NCBI GenBank assembly: GCA_030145625.1
Contig: JAQYVF010000006.1
Span: 1-64,000, forward strand
Direction of reading: 5' to 3'
DNA length: 64,000 bases
From: Desulfocapsa sp.
GTDB lineage: Bacteria > Desulfobacterota > Desulfobulbia > Desulfobulbales > Desulfocapsaceae
In this document: piece after piece, positions 26,511-36,629 of the stretch
How positions within the stretch are numbered: the first letter of the stretch is position 1
Layout: each line of letters opens with the position of its first letter
Program-made: the position numbers and the translations under genes
The notes under the pieces: model-generated
Seen by the model: only the letters and a program-made list of their open reading frames with translations
What the model was told of the DNA's origin: nothing
The model's database searches: none

Positions 26511-28076
26511 ATGGAATTTGTAAATCAATCGCTTGTGCTTCTGCCTCTTGGCTTGCTGGCAGGTCTTGTTGGCGGTTTTTTCCTGAGAAAACGATTTGTT
26601 GAAGGGCAACAGGCCAATATTGAATCCCAGGGAAAACAGATCATTGAGACAGCCATCGTTGAGGCTGAGCAGATAAAAAAAGAGGCTTTAATCCAGAGTA
26701 AGGAAGAAGCTTATAAGCAAAAACAGAGTGCAGAGGAAGAAATTCGGGCAGAAAAAAATGACCTGAAGGAGGAGTTGCTGCTCCTTGACCGTAAAAAGGA
26801 TCAGCTGAAGAAAGAGTGGACTACTCTGGACAGACGTCAAGGAGATATGGATAAGCGATCCGATAAGCTCCAACGGTTTGAAAAAGAAGTAGTGGAGAAA
26901 AATAAGGAAATTGATACCCTGATCGGAAAACAGCGTTATGAGCTGGAAAAAATCTCAGGCGTGACTCAGAGTGAAGCTAAAAAGCTGCTTATGGAGTCTC
27001 TGGAGAGCGAGGCTCGTATGGATGCGGCTAAACGGCTTGCTCGTATAGAAAATGAGATGAAAATGGAGGCTGACCGCAAGGGGAAAAATATTCTTGCCTT
27101 GGCCATTTCTCGTTATGCCGGAGATTATGTCGCAGACAAGACCGTTTCCATGGTCCCCTTGCCCAATGATGAGATGAAAGGGCGGATTATTGGACGGGAA
27201 GGACGAAATATCAGGGCCATAGAGGCTGCTACCGGTATTGATATTATTATTGATGATACCCCTGAGGCCGTAATCCTGTCTGGCTTTAATCCTGTTCGTC
27301 GTGAAGTTGCCCGCCTGGCCCTGCTGCAGTTGATTAATGACGGACGTATTCACCCAGCCCGAATTGAGGAAGTTGTGGCCAAGGTGACCAAGGAGCTTGA
27401 GGGGGTTATCCGGGAGGCTGGAGAACAGGCTACCTTTGATGTAGGTGCGCATGGCGTGCATGTGGATTTGATCAATATCCTTGGCCGCTTAAAATATCGA
27501 ACCAGTTATGGGCAGAATGTCCTGCAGCATTCCCTGGAGGTTGCTTTTCTCTGCGGAATAATGGCTGCGGAACTGGGTATTGATGTTAAAATGGCAAAAC
27601 GTGCAGGACTGCTTCACGATATAGGAAAGGCAGTGGATCATGAAGTGGAGGGGTCCCATGCCATCATTGGTCGTGATCTTGCAAAGAAATATGGTGAACC
27701 GGAAGAGGTGGTTTATGCCATTGGTGCTCATCATGAAGATCAGCCGCCTCAATCAGTTCTTGATATCCTGGTACAGTCTGCCGATGCTCTTTCCGGTGCC
27801 CGTCCGGGTGCGCGAAAGGAAATGCTGCAATCCTATGTCAAACGGCTGGAAGATCTTGAGGCTATAGCCAGTTCCTTCCAAGGTGTTGACAAATCCTACG
27901 CCATTCAGGCTGGCCGGGATCTTCGTATTATCGTTGATTCGCAGAAAGTCAAAGATGCTGAGACCAATCTGCTCAGCCAGGATATTGCAAAGGCCATTGA
28001 AGAAAAACTTACCTATCCTGGCCAGATCCGTGTGACCGTCATTCGTGAGACCAGGGCTGTTGGCTATGCCAAATAG
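26511..28076 (+). CDS. rny: Ribonuclease Y
   Basis: The 521-residue protein has the full RNase Y order: one N-terminal membrane helix ([17 protein letters not shown]), a long coiled coil (~30-200), a KH domain ([20 protein letters not shown] then [19 protein letters not shown]), and an HD domain with [22 protein letters not shown] and GAHHED that holds the metal-binding His/Asp residues. It is a membrane-bound endoribonuclease that starts mRNA decay. I chose ATG 26511, since the long frame upstream lacks a ribosome site and would put an extra hydrophobic stretch ahead of the helix. Neighbours are the 6S RNA upstream and tyrS 139 bp downstream. Confidence 0.93.
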   Translation: MEFVNQSLVLLPLGLLAGLVGGFFLRKRFVEGQQANIESQGKQIIETAIVEAEQIKKEALIQSKEEAYKQKQSAEEEIRAEKNDLKEELLLLDRKKDQLKKEWTTLDRRQGDMDKRSDKLQRFEKEVVEKNKEIDTLIGKQRYELEKISGVTQSEAKKLLMESLESEARMDAAKRLARIENEMKMEADRKGKNILALAISRYAGDYVADKTVSMVPLPNDEMKGRIIGREGRNIRAIEAATGIDIIIDDTPEAVILSGFNPVRREVARLALLQLINDGRIHPARIEEVVAKVTKELEGVIREAGEQATFDVGAHGVHVDLINILGRLKYRTSYGQNVLQHSLEVAFLCGIMAAELGIDVKMAKRAGLLHDIGKAVDHEVEGSHAIIGRDLAKKYGEPEEVVYAIGAHHEDQPPQSVLDILVQSADALSGARPGARKEMLQSYVKRLEDLEAIASSFQGVDKSYAIQAGRDLRIIVDSQKVKDAETNLLSQDIAKAIEEKLTYPGQIRVTVIRETRAVGYAK

Positions 28077-28215
28077 AGGTTGAAGGCAGGGAAGGATGAG
28101 GGCTGAAGAGTAAAGGCCCAAGACTGAAAAGGGTATACCGCATTAATATTATTCCTACATGTGCGTCTTAACTGGGCGTCTTCTTAAAGTATTTTCGAGG
28201 TCTGAATAAACGATT

Positions 28216-29427
28216 ATGGTATCGATTGAAGAGCAGATTTCCCTTCTTGAAAGGGGCGTTGTTGATTGTATTGCTCATGATGAGCTGGTCAAGAAGCTAA
28301 AAAAGGCGGAGGCCACTGGAGTACCCCTGCGCATCAAGGCCGGATTTGATCCAACCGCGCCGGATCTCCATTTGGGCCATACTGTTTTATTGCAGAAATT
28401 AAAGCATTTTCAGGATCTTGGGCATGAGATCTTTTTTCTCATTGGAGATTTCACTGGGATGATAGGTGACCCTACGGGGAAGTCGGAAACAAGAAAGGTG
28501 CTTACTCGTGAAGATGTTGCCAGAAATGCTGAGAGTTATAAGGAACAGGTTTTTAAAATTCTGGATCCCGAAAAGACGCAGGTGGTGTTTAACAGCGAAT
28601 GGCTGGGGAAACTCGATTCCTTTGATATGATACGTCTGGCATCGGAATTGACTGTTGCCAGGATGTTGGAACGTGAGGATTTTAAAGTCCGTTTTCGTGA
28701 GGGGAGCCCCATTTCCATCCATGAATTTATGTACCCTCTCATTCAGGGGTATGATTCGGTAGCTTTGCAGGCAGATGTGGAACTTGGCGGAACGGATCAG
28801 CTTTTTAATCTTCTCATGGGCCGTGATCTTCAGCGATCAAGAGGACAGGAGCCGCAGGTGGTGATGACTCTTCCTCTTCTTGAGGGGCTTGATGGTGTTA
28901 ATAAGATGAGTAAGTCGCTGGGGAACTATATTGGTATCACCGAACCGGCGAACGATATCTATGGCAAGGTCCTTTCTGCCTCAGATGAACTCATGTTTCG
29001 TTATTTCGATTTGTTGAGTGACCTTGGTAGCGAAGAAATTGCAGCTCTGAAGGCAGATATGGAGGCAGGAACGCTTCATCCAAAGAAGATCAAACAGCAA
29101 CTTGCTCGTGAGTTAACAACGCGCTTTCATTCAGCTGAAGCAGCTCTGCAGGCAGAGGAAAACTTTGAGAATGTTTTTCGACAGGGGGGGCTGCCGGATG
29201 ATATTCCTGAAAAAAGGATACAGGCGAAGGAGGAGATCTGGTTGCCTCAGCTCCTAGTTGATCTGGACTTGGTGAAATCGACCTCTGATGGTCGGCGTAT
29301 GATCAAACAGAATGCTGTTTCTCTTGATGGTGAGAAGGTTCGTGATCTCAAAAAATCAATAACTCCTCAGGGGGATATATTGATTAAAGTTGGAAAACGA
29401 AGGTTTTGTAAGGTCGTCTTCGAATAA
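28216..29427 (+). CDS. tyrS: Tyrosine--tRNA ligase
   Basis: The 403-residue protein is a class I aminoacyl-tRNA synthetase of the TyrRS type. It has the HIGH-like motif (DLHLGHT near residue 55), the tyrosine pocket ([20 protein letters not shown]), and KMSKS ([13 protein letters not shown] near 230). A C-terminal S4 RNA-binding domain (residues ~340-403, [20 protein letters not shown]) recognises the tRNA. It charges tRNA-Tyr in the cytoplasm. It belongs to the longer-insert TyrRS subgroup (TyrZ-like). A hairpin terminator lies ~100 bp after the stop. Confidence 0.94.
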   Translation: MVSIEEQISLLERGVVDCIAHDELVKKLKKAEATGVPLRIKAGFDPTAPDLHLGHTVLLQKLKHFQDLGHEIFFLIGDFTGMIGDPTGKSETRKVLTREDVARNAESYKEQVFKILDPEKTQVVFNSEWLGKLDSFDMIRLASELTVARMLEREDFKVRFREGSPISIHEFMYPLIQGYDSVALQADVELGGTDQLFNLLMGRDLQRSRGQEPQVVMTLPLLEGLDGVNKMSKSLGNYIGITEPANDIYGKVLSASDELMFRYFDLLSDLGSEEIAALKADMEAGTLHPKKIKQQLARELTTRFHSAEAALQAEENFENVFRQGGLPDDIPEKRIQAKEEIWLPQLLVDLDLVKSTSDGRRMIKQNAVSLDGEKVRDLKKSITPQGDILIKVGKRRFCKVVFE

Positions 29428-29524
29428 TGAGGGCATTAGCCTTACACCAGTGACGAGCCACTGTCTTTCCAAATAAATCGAGTTATAGAAAGACATTAGA
29501 CGGCAGTATGCTTAGAGCAGACAA

Positions 29525-29558
29525 GGGCCTGTTGGAGAAATCCGACAGGCCCTTTGTG
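29525..29558. terminator. Hairpin terminator between tyrS and fur-like gene
   Basis: Stem GGGCCTGTTGGA (29525-29536) and TCCGACAGGCCC (29541-29552) with loop GAAA, one G-T pair, followed by TTTGTGGTTT. It lies between convergent genes and may serve both. Confidence 0.75.
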
Positions 29559-29604
29559 GTTTCTCAGTAGAAACTATTTTTCTCTTTGCAGGTGGAGGTT
29601 AAAA

Positions 29605-30018
29605 CTAGTTTATAGTTTCAACTCCCTGAGAACTGCAATCACTGCAGATACCGGCGAATTCGATGTGATGGCCAAGTACCTGGTAATGACTTATCTCGGC
29701 TGCAGTCTTGTTGATATCCATCTGTACAGGGATATCGATGTCATCAACTTTGCCGCAGTGCAGGCAACGGATGTGATAGTGCGGGTCAACGGTAGCGTCA
29801 AATCGTTTCTGGGTTCCGCCAACTTCCAGTTTCAGGATGAGGCCGGTTTCAGACATGAGTTCGAGGTTTCTGTATACGGTGCCGAGACCGATACGGGGTA
29901 GACGTTTTCTCACCATGTCATATACTTCATTGGCAGTTGGGTGAGAGGTTACTTTTCCAAGCTCCTCCAGGATGATCTGTCGCTGTGTGGTTAAACGCAT
30001 TTGTGGAGTGTGTTGCAT
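29605..30018 (-). CDS. Fur-family metal- or peroxide-responsive repressor
   Basis: The 137-residue protein has the Fur fold: winged helix (RLTTQRQIILEELGKVTSHP, ANEVYDMVRKRLPRIGLGTV with YRNLELM) and a C-terminal dimer domain. Zinc cysteines occur as CLHCGK and CSDC. The regulatory metal ligands of the HxHxxC type appear in PHYHIRCLHC and later GHHIEFAGIC. It may be PerR-like (short, with HYHIRC) or Fur; the sequence alone does not decide. I prefer ATG 30018, where AGAGGA lies upstream, over the longer frame from 30060. It is alone and converges with tyrS. It is likely autoregulated. Confidence 0.88.
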   Translation of the reverse strand: MQHTPQMRLTTQRQIILEELGKVTSHPTANEVYDMVRKRLPRIGLGTVYRNLELMSETGLILKLEVGGTQKRFDATVDPHYHIRCLHCGKVDDIDIPVQMDINKTAAEISHYQVLGHHIEFAGICSDCSSQGVETIN

Positions 30019-30172
30019 GTGGGATCCTCTTTTTAATGAGTGGGAATTATTCTTGATCAATAATGTAGAACAAAACTGGAGAATTTCAAGAGAAAAAAAG
30101 CAGAAAAGAAAAAAAATGTAAGTGTAAACTTTATGCTAACTAGGTAGAAAAGAGAAAGAAAACGGTGGGTTT

Positions 30173-31468
30173 CTAGCGAATAACAGGGTTGTAATAACCA
30201 AATTGTAACTTTGGAAATTCTTTTTTAATGTCTTCCAACCATTGTTTCATACCCATGGATGGGGATGATGTGTGAAATTTGATGCAGCGAAGATACCACT
30301 CAGGGTCAATATTCAGATTACGCAGTTGGATGCGATCCGGTTGATAGGTGTGGAGCAGATGGCGGAGGGCCGTGTATTCTTCAACAGAATCTGTGACACC
30401 GGGAAGAATAAAGTAGTTCAGGGAGACAAAGCCTCCGGATTCTTTCATTACCCGAATTGATTCGAGCACGTCGGGAAGAGAGAACTTTTGTGGTCGGTAA
30501 TAGCCGGTATGATAAGACAGTTGTGCGGAGTTAAGGCTGACACGCAGGCTGTCTAGTCCTGCAGCTGAGAGGCGTTTAATGGCTTGGGGCAGGCTTGCAT
30601 TAGAGTTGAGATTGATGGTGCCTCTGTCGGTCTTTCGGCGGATTAAGGTAATGGCTTGTTCTATGGTATCTGCCTGAAGCAGTGGCTCTCCCTCGCAGCC
30701 CTGACCGAAACTGACAATAGCCTGTTCTGCCTGTTGCAGATGGGGGATGGCTATTTCTGCAATTTCTGCGGGAGTAGGGACAAAACGCATTCTGTCCTGA
30801 GTGGCCGAGCATTTGCCGGATGATTGCAGAGAAATACAACCGACACACCTGGCATTACAGGTCGGAGAAGTGGGCAGAGGGGCTTCCCAACGTCCCAGGA
30901 AGTAATTTCTTGCGGCTGGACAGGCATAGGTCAGGCAGCATTTACCAAGATGTTGAATCAGCCGATTGTTCTTGTGCTGTTTAAGTTTTTTCTGGGTTTT
31001 GCTGTTGATCACTGTCTGATTAAACTGTGAACTGTCCTGACGCACATCAACATCGCAGCGAAAGGCAGTGGTCCAGAACCGATCATCATACCAGCCAACG
31101 GCGGTATAGGCAAAAAGAGGGAGGTGTGGAGCATTCTCCTGAGTCTGATAGGCGCTGTTGAAGATTGCGGTATGAGCAGGAGACATGAAGGCGGAAACGG
31201 CCTGGATCAGTTCACCTGGCTTATGCGGATTGTCTTCAAGCAGGAGCGGTTCTCCTGAATCCGGGTCCAATCCCACCGGGAGACGACCAGGCAGGACAAA
31301 GAGCTCACTTCCTTCAGGAAGAGGAATGAAATCTTCTTTTTTGGGAAGTAAAAACTGCCCACTGCTCATGCCCGCCATGTGGAGCAAGGGGAAATCTGAG
31401 ATGTTTCCATTTGCATCGGCATAGACGAGGGTGGGTTGCCCTGCAGGGTGATTGTTGTTATGGGGCAT
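30173..31468 (-). CDS. Radical SAM protein of unknown reaction
   Basis: The 431-residue protein carries the radical SAM cluster motif CNARCVGC (CxxxCxxC) near residue 205, after an unusual N-terminal region of about 200 residues. That region includes a second cysteine group (GKCCLTYACPAARN) right before the core. The SAM barrel continues through QGCEGEPLL, DRGTINLNSNASLPQAIKRL and LDSLRVSLNSAQLSYHTGYY to the C-terminus. Radical SAM proteins of this type occur widely in Desulfobacterota with no assigned substrate. No peptide precursor or biosynthetic partner stands next to it. The gap on either side (112 and 180 bp) suggests its own transcript. Confidence 0.82.
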   Translation of the reverse strand: MPHNNNHPAGQPTLVYADANGNISDFPLLHMAGMSSGQFLLPKKEDFIPLPEGSELFVLPGRLPVGLDPDSGEPLLLEDNPHKPGELIQAVSAFMSPAHTAIFNSAYQTQENAPHLPLFAYTAVGWYDDRFWTTAFRCDVDVRQDSSQFNQTVINSKTQKKLKQHKNNRLIQHLGKCCLTYACPAARNYFLGRWEAPLPTSPTCNARCVGCISLQSSGKCSATQDRMRFVPTPAEIAEIAIPHLQQAEQAIVSFGQGCEGEPLLQADTIEQAITLIRRKTDRGTINLNSNASLPQAIKRLSAAGLDSLRVSLNSAQLSYHTGYYRPQKFSLPDVLESIRVMKESGGFVSLNYFILPGVTDSVEEYTALRHLLHTYQPDRIQLRNLNIDPEWYLRCIKFHTSSPSMGMKQWLEDIKKEFPKLQFGYYNPVIR

Positions 31469-31648
31469 AAGAAAAAATTGAGAAACCTCGAAATGGAACT
31501 GTTCGGTACTGTCTCAAGTAGGCCACTTTTAGGATATAAATTGGGGCTCCGGAGCCGGCAATCAGACTTGCCGGTTTCACATCAACTGTGCAGGATAGCC
31601 TGATTTGGGGAACAGTAATGTGGGGTCTGAATGGTTATGCCGGGTGAA

Positions 31649-32074
31649 TCACTGGGGCCTAAGAACTTTGAAAACAGAATCTATGGCCCTGTAGATATCG
31701 ATATCATCACCAAAAATATCCTCTATGGAAGGATGATTGATAAGATCTTCAATAATATACTGAGTCAGATAGAGACTGAGTATGTTGGGGTCGGGAATGA
31801 GGGTGCGTATGGGAGCCACTTTCATCTGTATGTCAAATTCTTCCATTTCCGGAAGTTTTTTTAACTGATCTACAAAGACATCACGTAAACTTTGAACAGA
31901 GTCGGTCTCAATAACATCTCGATCAAGAAGTCTCTGGACCAGTTTTGCAGAAAATTCTTCAGCATTGTCGCGGGCTTTTCTCAGGATGAAACGTCTCTCT
32001 CTTTCCCGTTTTCTGTCAATGGTGCGGATTGTTTTGTCAGTAGCGTTGGTGGCGCTTATATGAATTTTTGCCAT
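31649..32074 (-). CDS. Hypothetical protein, unknown function
   Basis: The 141-residue protein is basic at the N-terminus (TIRTIDRKRERERRFILRKA) and acidic-helical in the rest. It has no signal peptide, membrane part or cysteine. ACAGGAG stands before the ATG, so the gene is probably real. It follows the glucan phosphorylase gene by 228 bp on the same strand. No family is recognised. Confidence 0.6.
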   Translation of the reverse strand: MAKIHISATNATDKTIRTIDRKRERERRFILRKARDNAEEFSAKLVQRLLDRDVIETDSVQSLRDVFVDQLKKLPEMEEFDIQMKVAPIRTLIPDPNILSLYLTQYIIEDLINHPSIEDIFGDDIDIYRAIDSVFKVLRPQ

Positions 32075-32302
32075 TTTTTTCTCCTGTAGACATTCTCTGT
32101 CAGGATATATGGGGAAAGCCGGAATTTCTTCCTTTTCTGTGCAGCAGGCACAGAGTTTCTTTTCAGGCTATGTACAGTCGGACGAAATTTACAGCATATG
32201 GAGAAATCTTCCAAATAAAAAATTTACAAGAACTTGTCGATACACCATTTTCGGACGCCCAGGCAATGTCCCTCTGAGATTTAGTCAGATGTCCATGCAG
32301 TT

Positions 32303-34576
32303 TTATTGGTTACTGTTATATAACGCAGCAAATTTATCCATTTTCTTTTGCAGTGACGAGGGGAGCTTCAGCTCATATTTTTGTAAATATTCCGCGGCCA
32401 TTCGGTGGGTGTTGAATATGGGAATATTGAGACAAAGATTCATGACCGCCTTGTCGATAAAGCGAGAGTGGGAACTGTCCGCATAAAAGTCCTGGAGAAC
32501 AGTTGGCAGGGTCTTGTAAAAGGAGGCGGAGTCTTCGGTGTAGAGCAGGCTTTCTGGTGATTCACTGAGGTCGGCTACATCCACAGGGCCTTCGTGTCCG
32601 AATTTCCATCCGGTGGCACCATCATGGTATCCTTCAGCCCACCATCCGTCCATGATGGAAAAATTGGGTACCCCGTTCAATGCTGCTTTCATACCACTGG
32701 TTCCAGATGCTTCCAGTGGACGTTTTGGGTTGTTGAGCCAGATGTGAACGCCTGCAACCATCATCTTGGCAATCTGCATATCATAATTGGGGATGAAAAT
32801 GAGATTCGCCAGTCCTTGACTTTTGGTGTGCAGTTCTTCCTGGTAATCAAGAATAAGTTTGATCACTGATTTGCCCGGTTCATCTGCAGGGTGGGCCTTT
32901 CCTGAAAAGAGGAAATTGACCGGCCACTTATTTTTTATCAGAATGTCGCAGAGTGTATCAATATTGTCGAAGATGAGATCTGCACGTTTATAGGTGGAGA
33001 AACGCCTGGCAAAACCGATGGTAAAGGCAGAAGGGTCGAGCTGGTTGTCGGGATCAATGAGGTTGGAGTAGTAGTTAGGGGGGTCTATCCAGGTACTTGT
33101 CATCTGGTTACGGTGACGAAGGAGCATGGTATTGATATACTTATAGAGGGTGTTTGAGTCCTTTGCCCATGCGCGACTGAGATAGGTACGGAACCGGTTG
33201 TTATTTCGAAGCTTTTTGACTTTTTGAAAGACTCCAGGGTCATCTCTCCAGTTTTTTAGCTGGGGGAAGGCATCAAAAGCTTCTGCCCTCGCTTCGCTGA
33301 TCCAGGTCAGATGATGTACGCCATTGGTGATGGCGGTGATTTTGTCAACGGCTTCGGGAAACTGTTTGTGGGTGACATCTCTGTGCAATCTGCTGACACT
33401 GTTGGTGGTCCTGTTGACCCGCATGGCAAAGGTCGTAAAGTTATAGGAATGAGGGGTGTCTTTGTCCTGAGCGAGCAGTTCAAGGATATGACGACAGGAT
33501 TTGTGACTCATTCCTGCGTAGACGCTTTTGTCAAATCGGTCATGTCCGGCTTTGACAGGGGTGTGGATGGTGTAGACCAGCTTATGAGAGACCTTTTCTG
33601 CTGCGGCCAGGATCTGTTTGTCACTGGCATGGGAAAAGTCGGAATGTTTGAGAGTGGCTTGCAGTTCTTCAGCAATAAGTTGCAGGGCTACCACAACACC
33701 GTGCTGCTCATTGAGATGCAGGGTGTTTGATGTAATATCAAGTGCCTGCAGTACTGGAAGAACACCTGTGCCGAGCATTCTTCGCTGCGTGGCTTTTATG
33801 AATGAAGAATCGGAATTGTAGAGCTTGCCTGCGGCATCTTGAATAGGGGCAGGATTGTCTTTCAGGGAAAAATCAAGAAGGAGTTCCGGGACAAAGAAAT
33901 CCAGGGAATGATTAACTTCCATCTTCATCCATACATGGGCCGAGGCTATGGTCTCCTGGTCATGCTCATTGAAGAAGGGAATATGGACCTGTAGGGGGGC
34001 TTTTGGGTTTTTTGGATCGTGAAGGAGGTAGAGTCCGGGGGTCTCTTCCGGATGCCAGTCCACCGACTGGGATATCTGGCCGAGTTTGGAGTCGACTATC
34101 TGGGAAAAATAGCCATGCCGATAGAGCAGACTGACTGCGACAACAGGTATCCGGCAGTCGGCAAAACTTTTTAAGGTGTCCCCGGCAAGTACCCCCAGGC
34201 CACCGCCATAGCAGGGGATTTTTTCAGGGCCATTGAACAGTTTCTTGGTAAATTGCTTGAGCTTGGAATCCATGCTGTCGGTTCGTTCAAGGTCCATCAG
34301 TCTGTCTTTGATGGGGTGAAAGACATCAGGATCGGCACCGATTTCCATGGAAATATAGACCACGGAATTTCCGTCGCTTGCGGTCAGGTTTTGCCAGACT
34401 TCATCAAAGAGTGTTTGGGGGACTCCGAAAAAAGTACCGAATCGATTTTTGGCAATCAGGGTGTGGATGTCTAGGTCGTTGTCAGATATGAGATTTTGAT
34501 GCATAGTGTCTTCTGTGCTGAGGGGTGAGTTTTTGGAGATGTGTAGGTTCGTTTGTGTCAGTCCATAACCGGCCAT
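32303..34576 (-). CDS. glgP: Alpha-glucan (glycogen/starch) phosphorylase family protein
   Basis: The 757-residue protein is a GT35-like alpha-glucan phosphorylase. Motifs include VVYISMEIGADPDVF near residue 75, CYGGGLGVLAGDTLKS near 125, LNEQHGVVVAL near 290, and the PLP-binding region EASGTSGMKAALNG near 635 with the reactive lysine in GMKA. It releases glucose-1-phosphate from glycogen or maltodextrin in the cytoplasm. It has the shorter N-terminus of the alpha-glucan phosphorylase subfamily rather than the classical E. coli GlgP. The first ~24 residues may be dispensable: an ATG (MHQNLISDND) downstream is an alternative start. No other glycogen gene is next to it. Confidence 0.9.
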   Translation of the reverse strand: MAGYGLTQTNLHISKNSPLSTEDTMHQNLISDNDLDIHTLIAKNRFGTFFGVPQTLFDEVWQNLTASDGNSVVYISMEIGADPDVFHPIKDRLMDLERTDSMDSKLKQFTKKLFNGPEKIPCYGGGLGVLAGDTLKSFADCRIPVVAVSLLYRHGYFSQIVDSKLGQISQSVDWHPEETPGLYLLHDPKNPKAPLQVHIPFFNEHDQETIASAHVWMKMEVNHSLDFFVPELLLDFSLKDNPAPIQDAAGKLYNSDSSFIKATQRRMLGTGVLPVLQALDITSNTLHLNEQHGVVVALQLIAEELQATLKHSDFSHASDKQILAAAEKVSHKLVYTIHTPVKAGHDRFDKSVYAGMSHKSCRHILELLAQDKDTPHSYNFTTFAMRVNRTTNSVSRLHRDVTHKQFPEAVDKITAITNGVHHLTWISEARAEAFDAFPQLKNWRDDPGVFQKVKKLRNNNRFRTYLSRAWAKDSNTLYKYINTMLLRHRNQMTSTWIDPPNYYSNLIDPDNQLDPSAFTIGFARRFSTYKRADLIFDNIDTLCDILIKNKWPVNFLFSGKAHPADEPGKSVIKLILDYQEELHTKSQGLANLIFIPNYDMQIAKMMVAGVHIWLNNPKRPLEASGTSGMKAALNGVPNFSIMDGWWAEGYHDGATGWKFGHEGPVDVADLSESPESLLYTEDSASFYKTLPTVLQDFYADSSHSRFIDKAVMNLCLNIPIFNTHRMAAEYLQKYELKLPSSLQKKMDKFAALYNSNQ

Positions 34577-35198
34577 TTTTCTCTAACTGTCTGTTGCTCC
34601 AAAAAATAATCTTTTGGATAGCAGAGAGATGCACCCCAAGGGTACTTGTACCTGTAGTTAGGGTGATTCTTGCAGGGCACCTGCGGTAAAATTTATCGAG
34701 CTCCTCAATTGAGAAAAACTTTCTCATTGATGGACAGGTACCAGTCCGTATTTTTTCTTCGTTATATTTCTGGTATGCACATATTTGAGGCTAGTCTTAA
34801 ATGTAGAGGTATGGGGAATATTAATCAAGCTTAAAGCTCTCTATAAAGTAACTCCGGTTCACGAATGATCCCTGGTGCTTTTTATAAGGACCTATTTAAA
34901 AGAGTTAAGTCCTTTGACAATAGACACTAACTCTAAAACTTATTAGCTTTTTTTTATTTTTTGTCATAGAAAAATAGGAGAGTTACATATAACGTATTAA
35001 AAAAAGATGAGTGTTTCCGGAAGAGAGGAAAACCGGTTGGATCTGTTCGTTCTCTTTTGAACCTTGTTTTTATCCGGGGAAAACGCCTGGTATTTTCTGA
35101 GAAATAGAATTAGACTAATAAATTGATTTTAATATTTCAAAACTTTTGTAGAGACTATTTTTTTTTTAATATATTAGTTTGTCCACAGAGAGGAGATT
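34577..35198. other. Long AT-rich intergenic region, no gene found
   Basis: About 620 bases between divergent glgP and pal. Only short overlapping open frames without ribosome sites occur. T-rich stretches (near 34950 and 35160) and several weak hairpins are present. It must contain promoters for both genes. A small RNA cannot be excluded. Confidence 0.5.
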
Positions 35199-35711
35199 AT
35201 GAACTGTAGAAACAGCGTTTGTCTGGGAATCGTTATGGCATATTTTTTTCTGTTCTTGGTCGGGTGTTCCGGCAAAAAAGCTTCAGAACAGGATGTTGCA
35301 GCAGAGCAAGACCCGGCAGCCATTGGGAAAGTAGAGCCCTTGGAGTCCAAGACCACTGGCATTATGGAGGGGCGCACCTCGGGGCCTATGTTGCCGATTT
35401 ATTTCGATTTTGATAATTATTCAATTCGAGCTGATCAACAACCGCGGATTCAGGTAAATGCGGATTTTTTGAAGAAAGAAGAAGGTGTGAAGATAAGGAT
35501 AGAAGGAAACTGTGATCCCAAGGGAACCCGGGAGTATAATCTGGCTCTTGGGGAGAAACGGGCGCTCAGTGCTAAAAAATATCTCATCAACCTTGGTGTA
35601 TCTCCGGATCGTGTGACCACGGTCAGTTTTGGCGAGGAGAAAATACTGGTTCATGGGCATGATGAGATGGTTTGGGCTCAAAACCGTCGTGATGATTTTA
35701 TTATTGAGTAA
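35199..35711 (+). CDS. pal: Peptidoglycan-associated lipoprotein (Pal)
   Basis: The 170-residue protein starts with a lipoprotein signal (AYFFLFLVGCSGKK, lipobox LVGC, cysteine near residue 25). After a linker comes an OmpA-like domain: YFDFDNYSIRADQQPRI, EGNCDPKGTREYNLALGEKR and KYLINLGVSPDRVTTVSFGE. That order is typical of Pal, which ties the outer membrane to peptidoglycan and works with TolB. GAGGAG precedes the ATG. TolB/TolA are not in the window. The arginine-rich end (AQNRRDDFII) is the usual OmpA_C end. Confidence 0.9.
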   Translation: MNCRNSVCLGIVMAYFFLFLVGCSGKKASEQDVAAEQDPAAIGKVEPLESKTTGIMEGRTSGPMLPIYFDFDNYSIRADQQPRIQVNADFLKKEEGVKIRIEGNCDPKGTREYNLALGEKRALSAKKYLINLGVSPDRVTTVSFGEEKILVHGHDEMVWAQNRRDDFIIE

Positions 35712-35736
35712 CATTTGGAACTGGTAATTTTTTTCC

Positions 35737-35886
35737 TTAAGGGTATCTTGAAAAATTAGAATTTTCGTTTAAAATCGAGGCATGAGATAAATTTTACCGC
35801 AGGCATATATTCGATATTCCGAGGATAAAATTTATCTCATAACGAAGAGTTTGGGCGAAAAAGCAATTTTGCAAGGTGGCCTTAAG
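35737..35886. repeat. Palindromic repeat, family P, copy C (150 bp, with nested palindrome)
   Basis: Outer arms: TTAAGGGTATCTTGAAAAAT from 35737 and AATTTTGCAAGGTGGCCTTA ending near 35885. Inside lies a second inverted pair, ATGAGATAAATTTTACC (35782 on) and GGATAAAATTTATCTCAT (35823-35840). The outer arms match copies at 16893 and 5110. The element lies between pal and the OmpH gene and carries no gene, consistent with a non-autonomous mobile or structural repeat. Confidence 0.75.
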
Positions 35887-36002
35887 TCTTTTAGCTGAAT
35901 ACCTGAATCGTTTCGATAACACTCTATAGTAGTAATAATAATATTCCTCTCATTTCGGGGAATAGAGAAGTGTAAATCCATATAATAAACAGGAGAAAAA
36001 AG

Positions 36003-36530
36003 ATGTTGAAACGTATATTGCTGACAGTTACCCTGATGGTTCTTGCTACTTTTGCACTGGATAGCACCAGCGTTCGTGCTGAAGGGACAAAGATTGGGGT
36101 GATGAATATTCAGCAGATCATTCTCGAATCTTCTGCAGGTCGCAAGGCAAAAGATATTTTTGAGAAAAGAATGAATGAATTGCAGTCTAAATTCAAGTCC
36201 GAGCAGGATGCGCTGGTTACTCTGCAGCAGGAAATTGAAAAGAAAAGCTCAGCCTGGAGTGCTGAGAAAAAAGGTGAAAAGGTCCGCGAACTGCAGAAAA
36301 AACAGCGTGATCTGCAGGTAAAAAGTGAAGATGCACAGATCGAGCTCAAGCAACTGCAGGACAAGGAGTTGGAGCCTATTTTCAAGATGCTGCAGACTGT
36401 TGTTAATACCTATGGTCAGAAGAATGGTTACCTCGTGATCCTGGACTCCAAGGTTGGTGTCCTTTTTGCTGCCAATGGTGTTGACATCACTGAAGAGGTG
36501 AAAAAGGAACTGGACAAGCGAATGAAATAA
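36003..36530 (+). CDS. OmpH/Skp-family periplasmic chaperone
   Basis: The 175-residue protein has a signal peptide (RILLTVTLMVLATFALDSTS, cleavage near VRA) and then the OmpH pattern: GTKIGVMNIQQIILESSAGR followed by a long helical pair rich in Lys/Glu/Gln (residues ~50-130) and a closing strand segment (YLVILDSKVGVLFAANGVDI). Skp/OmpH binds unfolded outer-membrane proteins in the periplasm. GGAGAAAAA precedes the ATG. A strong terminator follows the stop. Confidence 0.88.
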   Translation: MLKRILLTVTLMVLATFALDSTSVRAEGTKIGVMNIQQIILESSAGRKAKDIFEKRMNELQSKFKSEQDALVTLQQEIEKKSSAWSAEKKGEKVRELQKKQRDLQVKSEDAQIELKQLQDKELEPIFKMLQTVVNTYGQKNGYLVILDSKVGVLFAANGVDITEEVKKELDKRMK

Positions 36531-36565
36531 GAATTGCCTGTTCTTTCTGATTTTTTCTTTTTGCT

Positions 36566-36603
36566 AACGATGCAGGGGACGTGGTCCTCTGCATCGTTTT
36601 TCT
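36566..36603 (+). terminator. Rho-independent terminator after the OmpH gene
   Basis: Stem AACGATGCAGGGGAC (36566-36580) pairs with GTCCTCTGCATCGTT (36584-36598), one G-T pair, loop of three bases, then TTTTTC. Confidence 0.85.
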
Positions 36604-36629
36604 TTGTCCGTAAAATATGATAAAAATCC

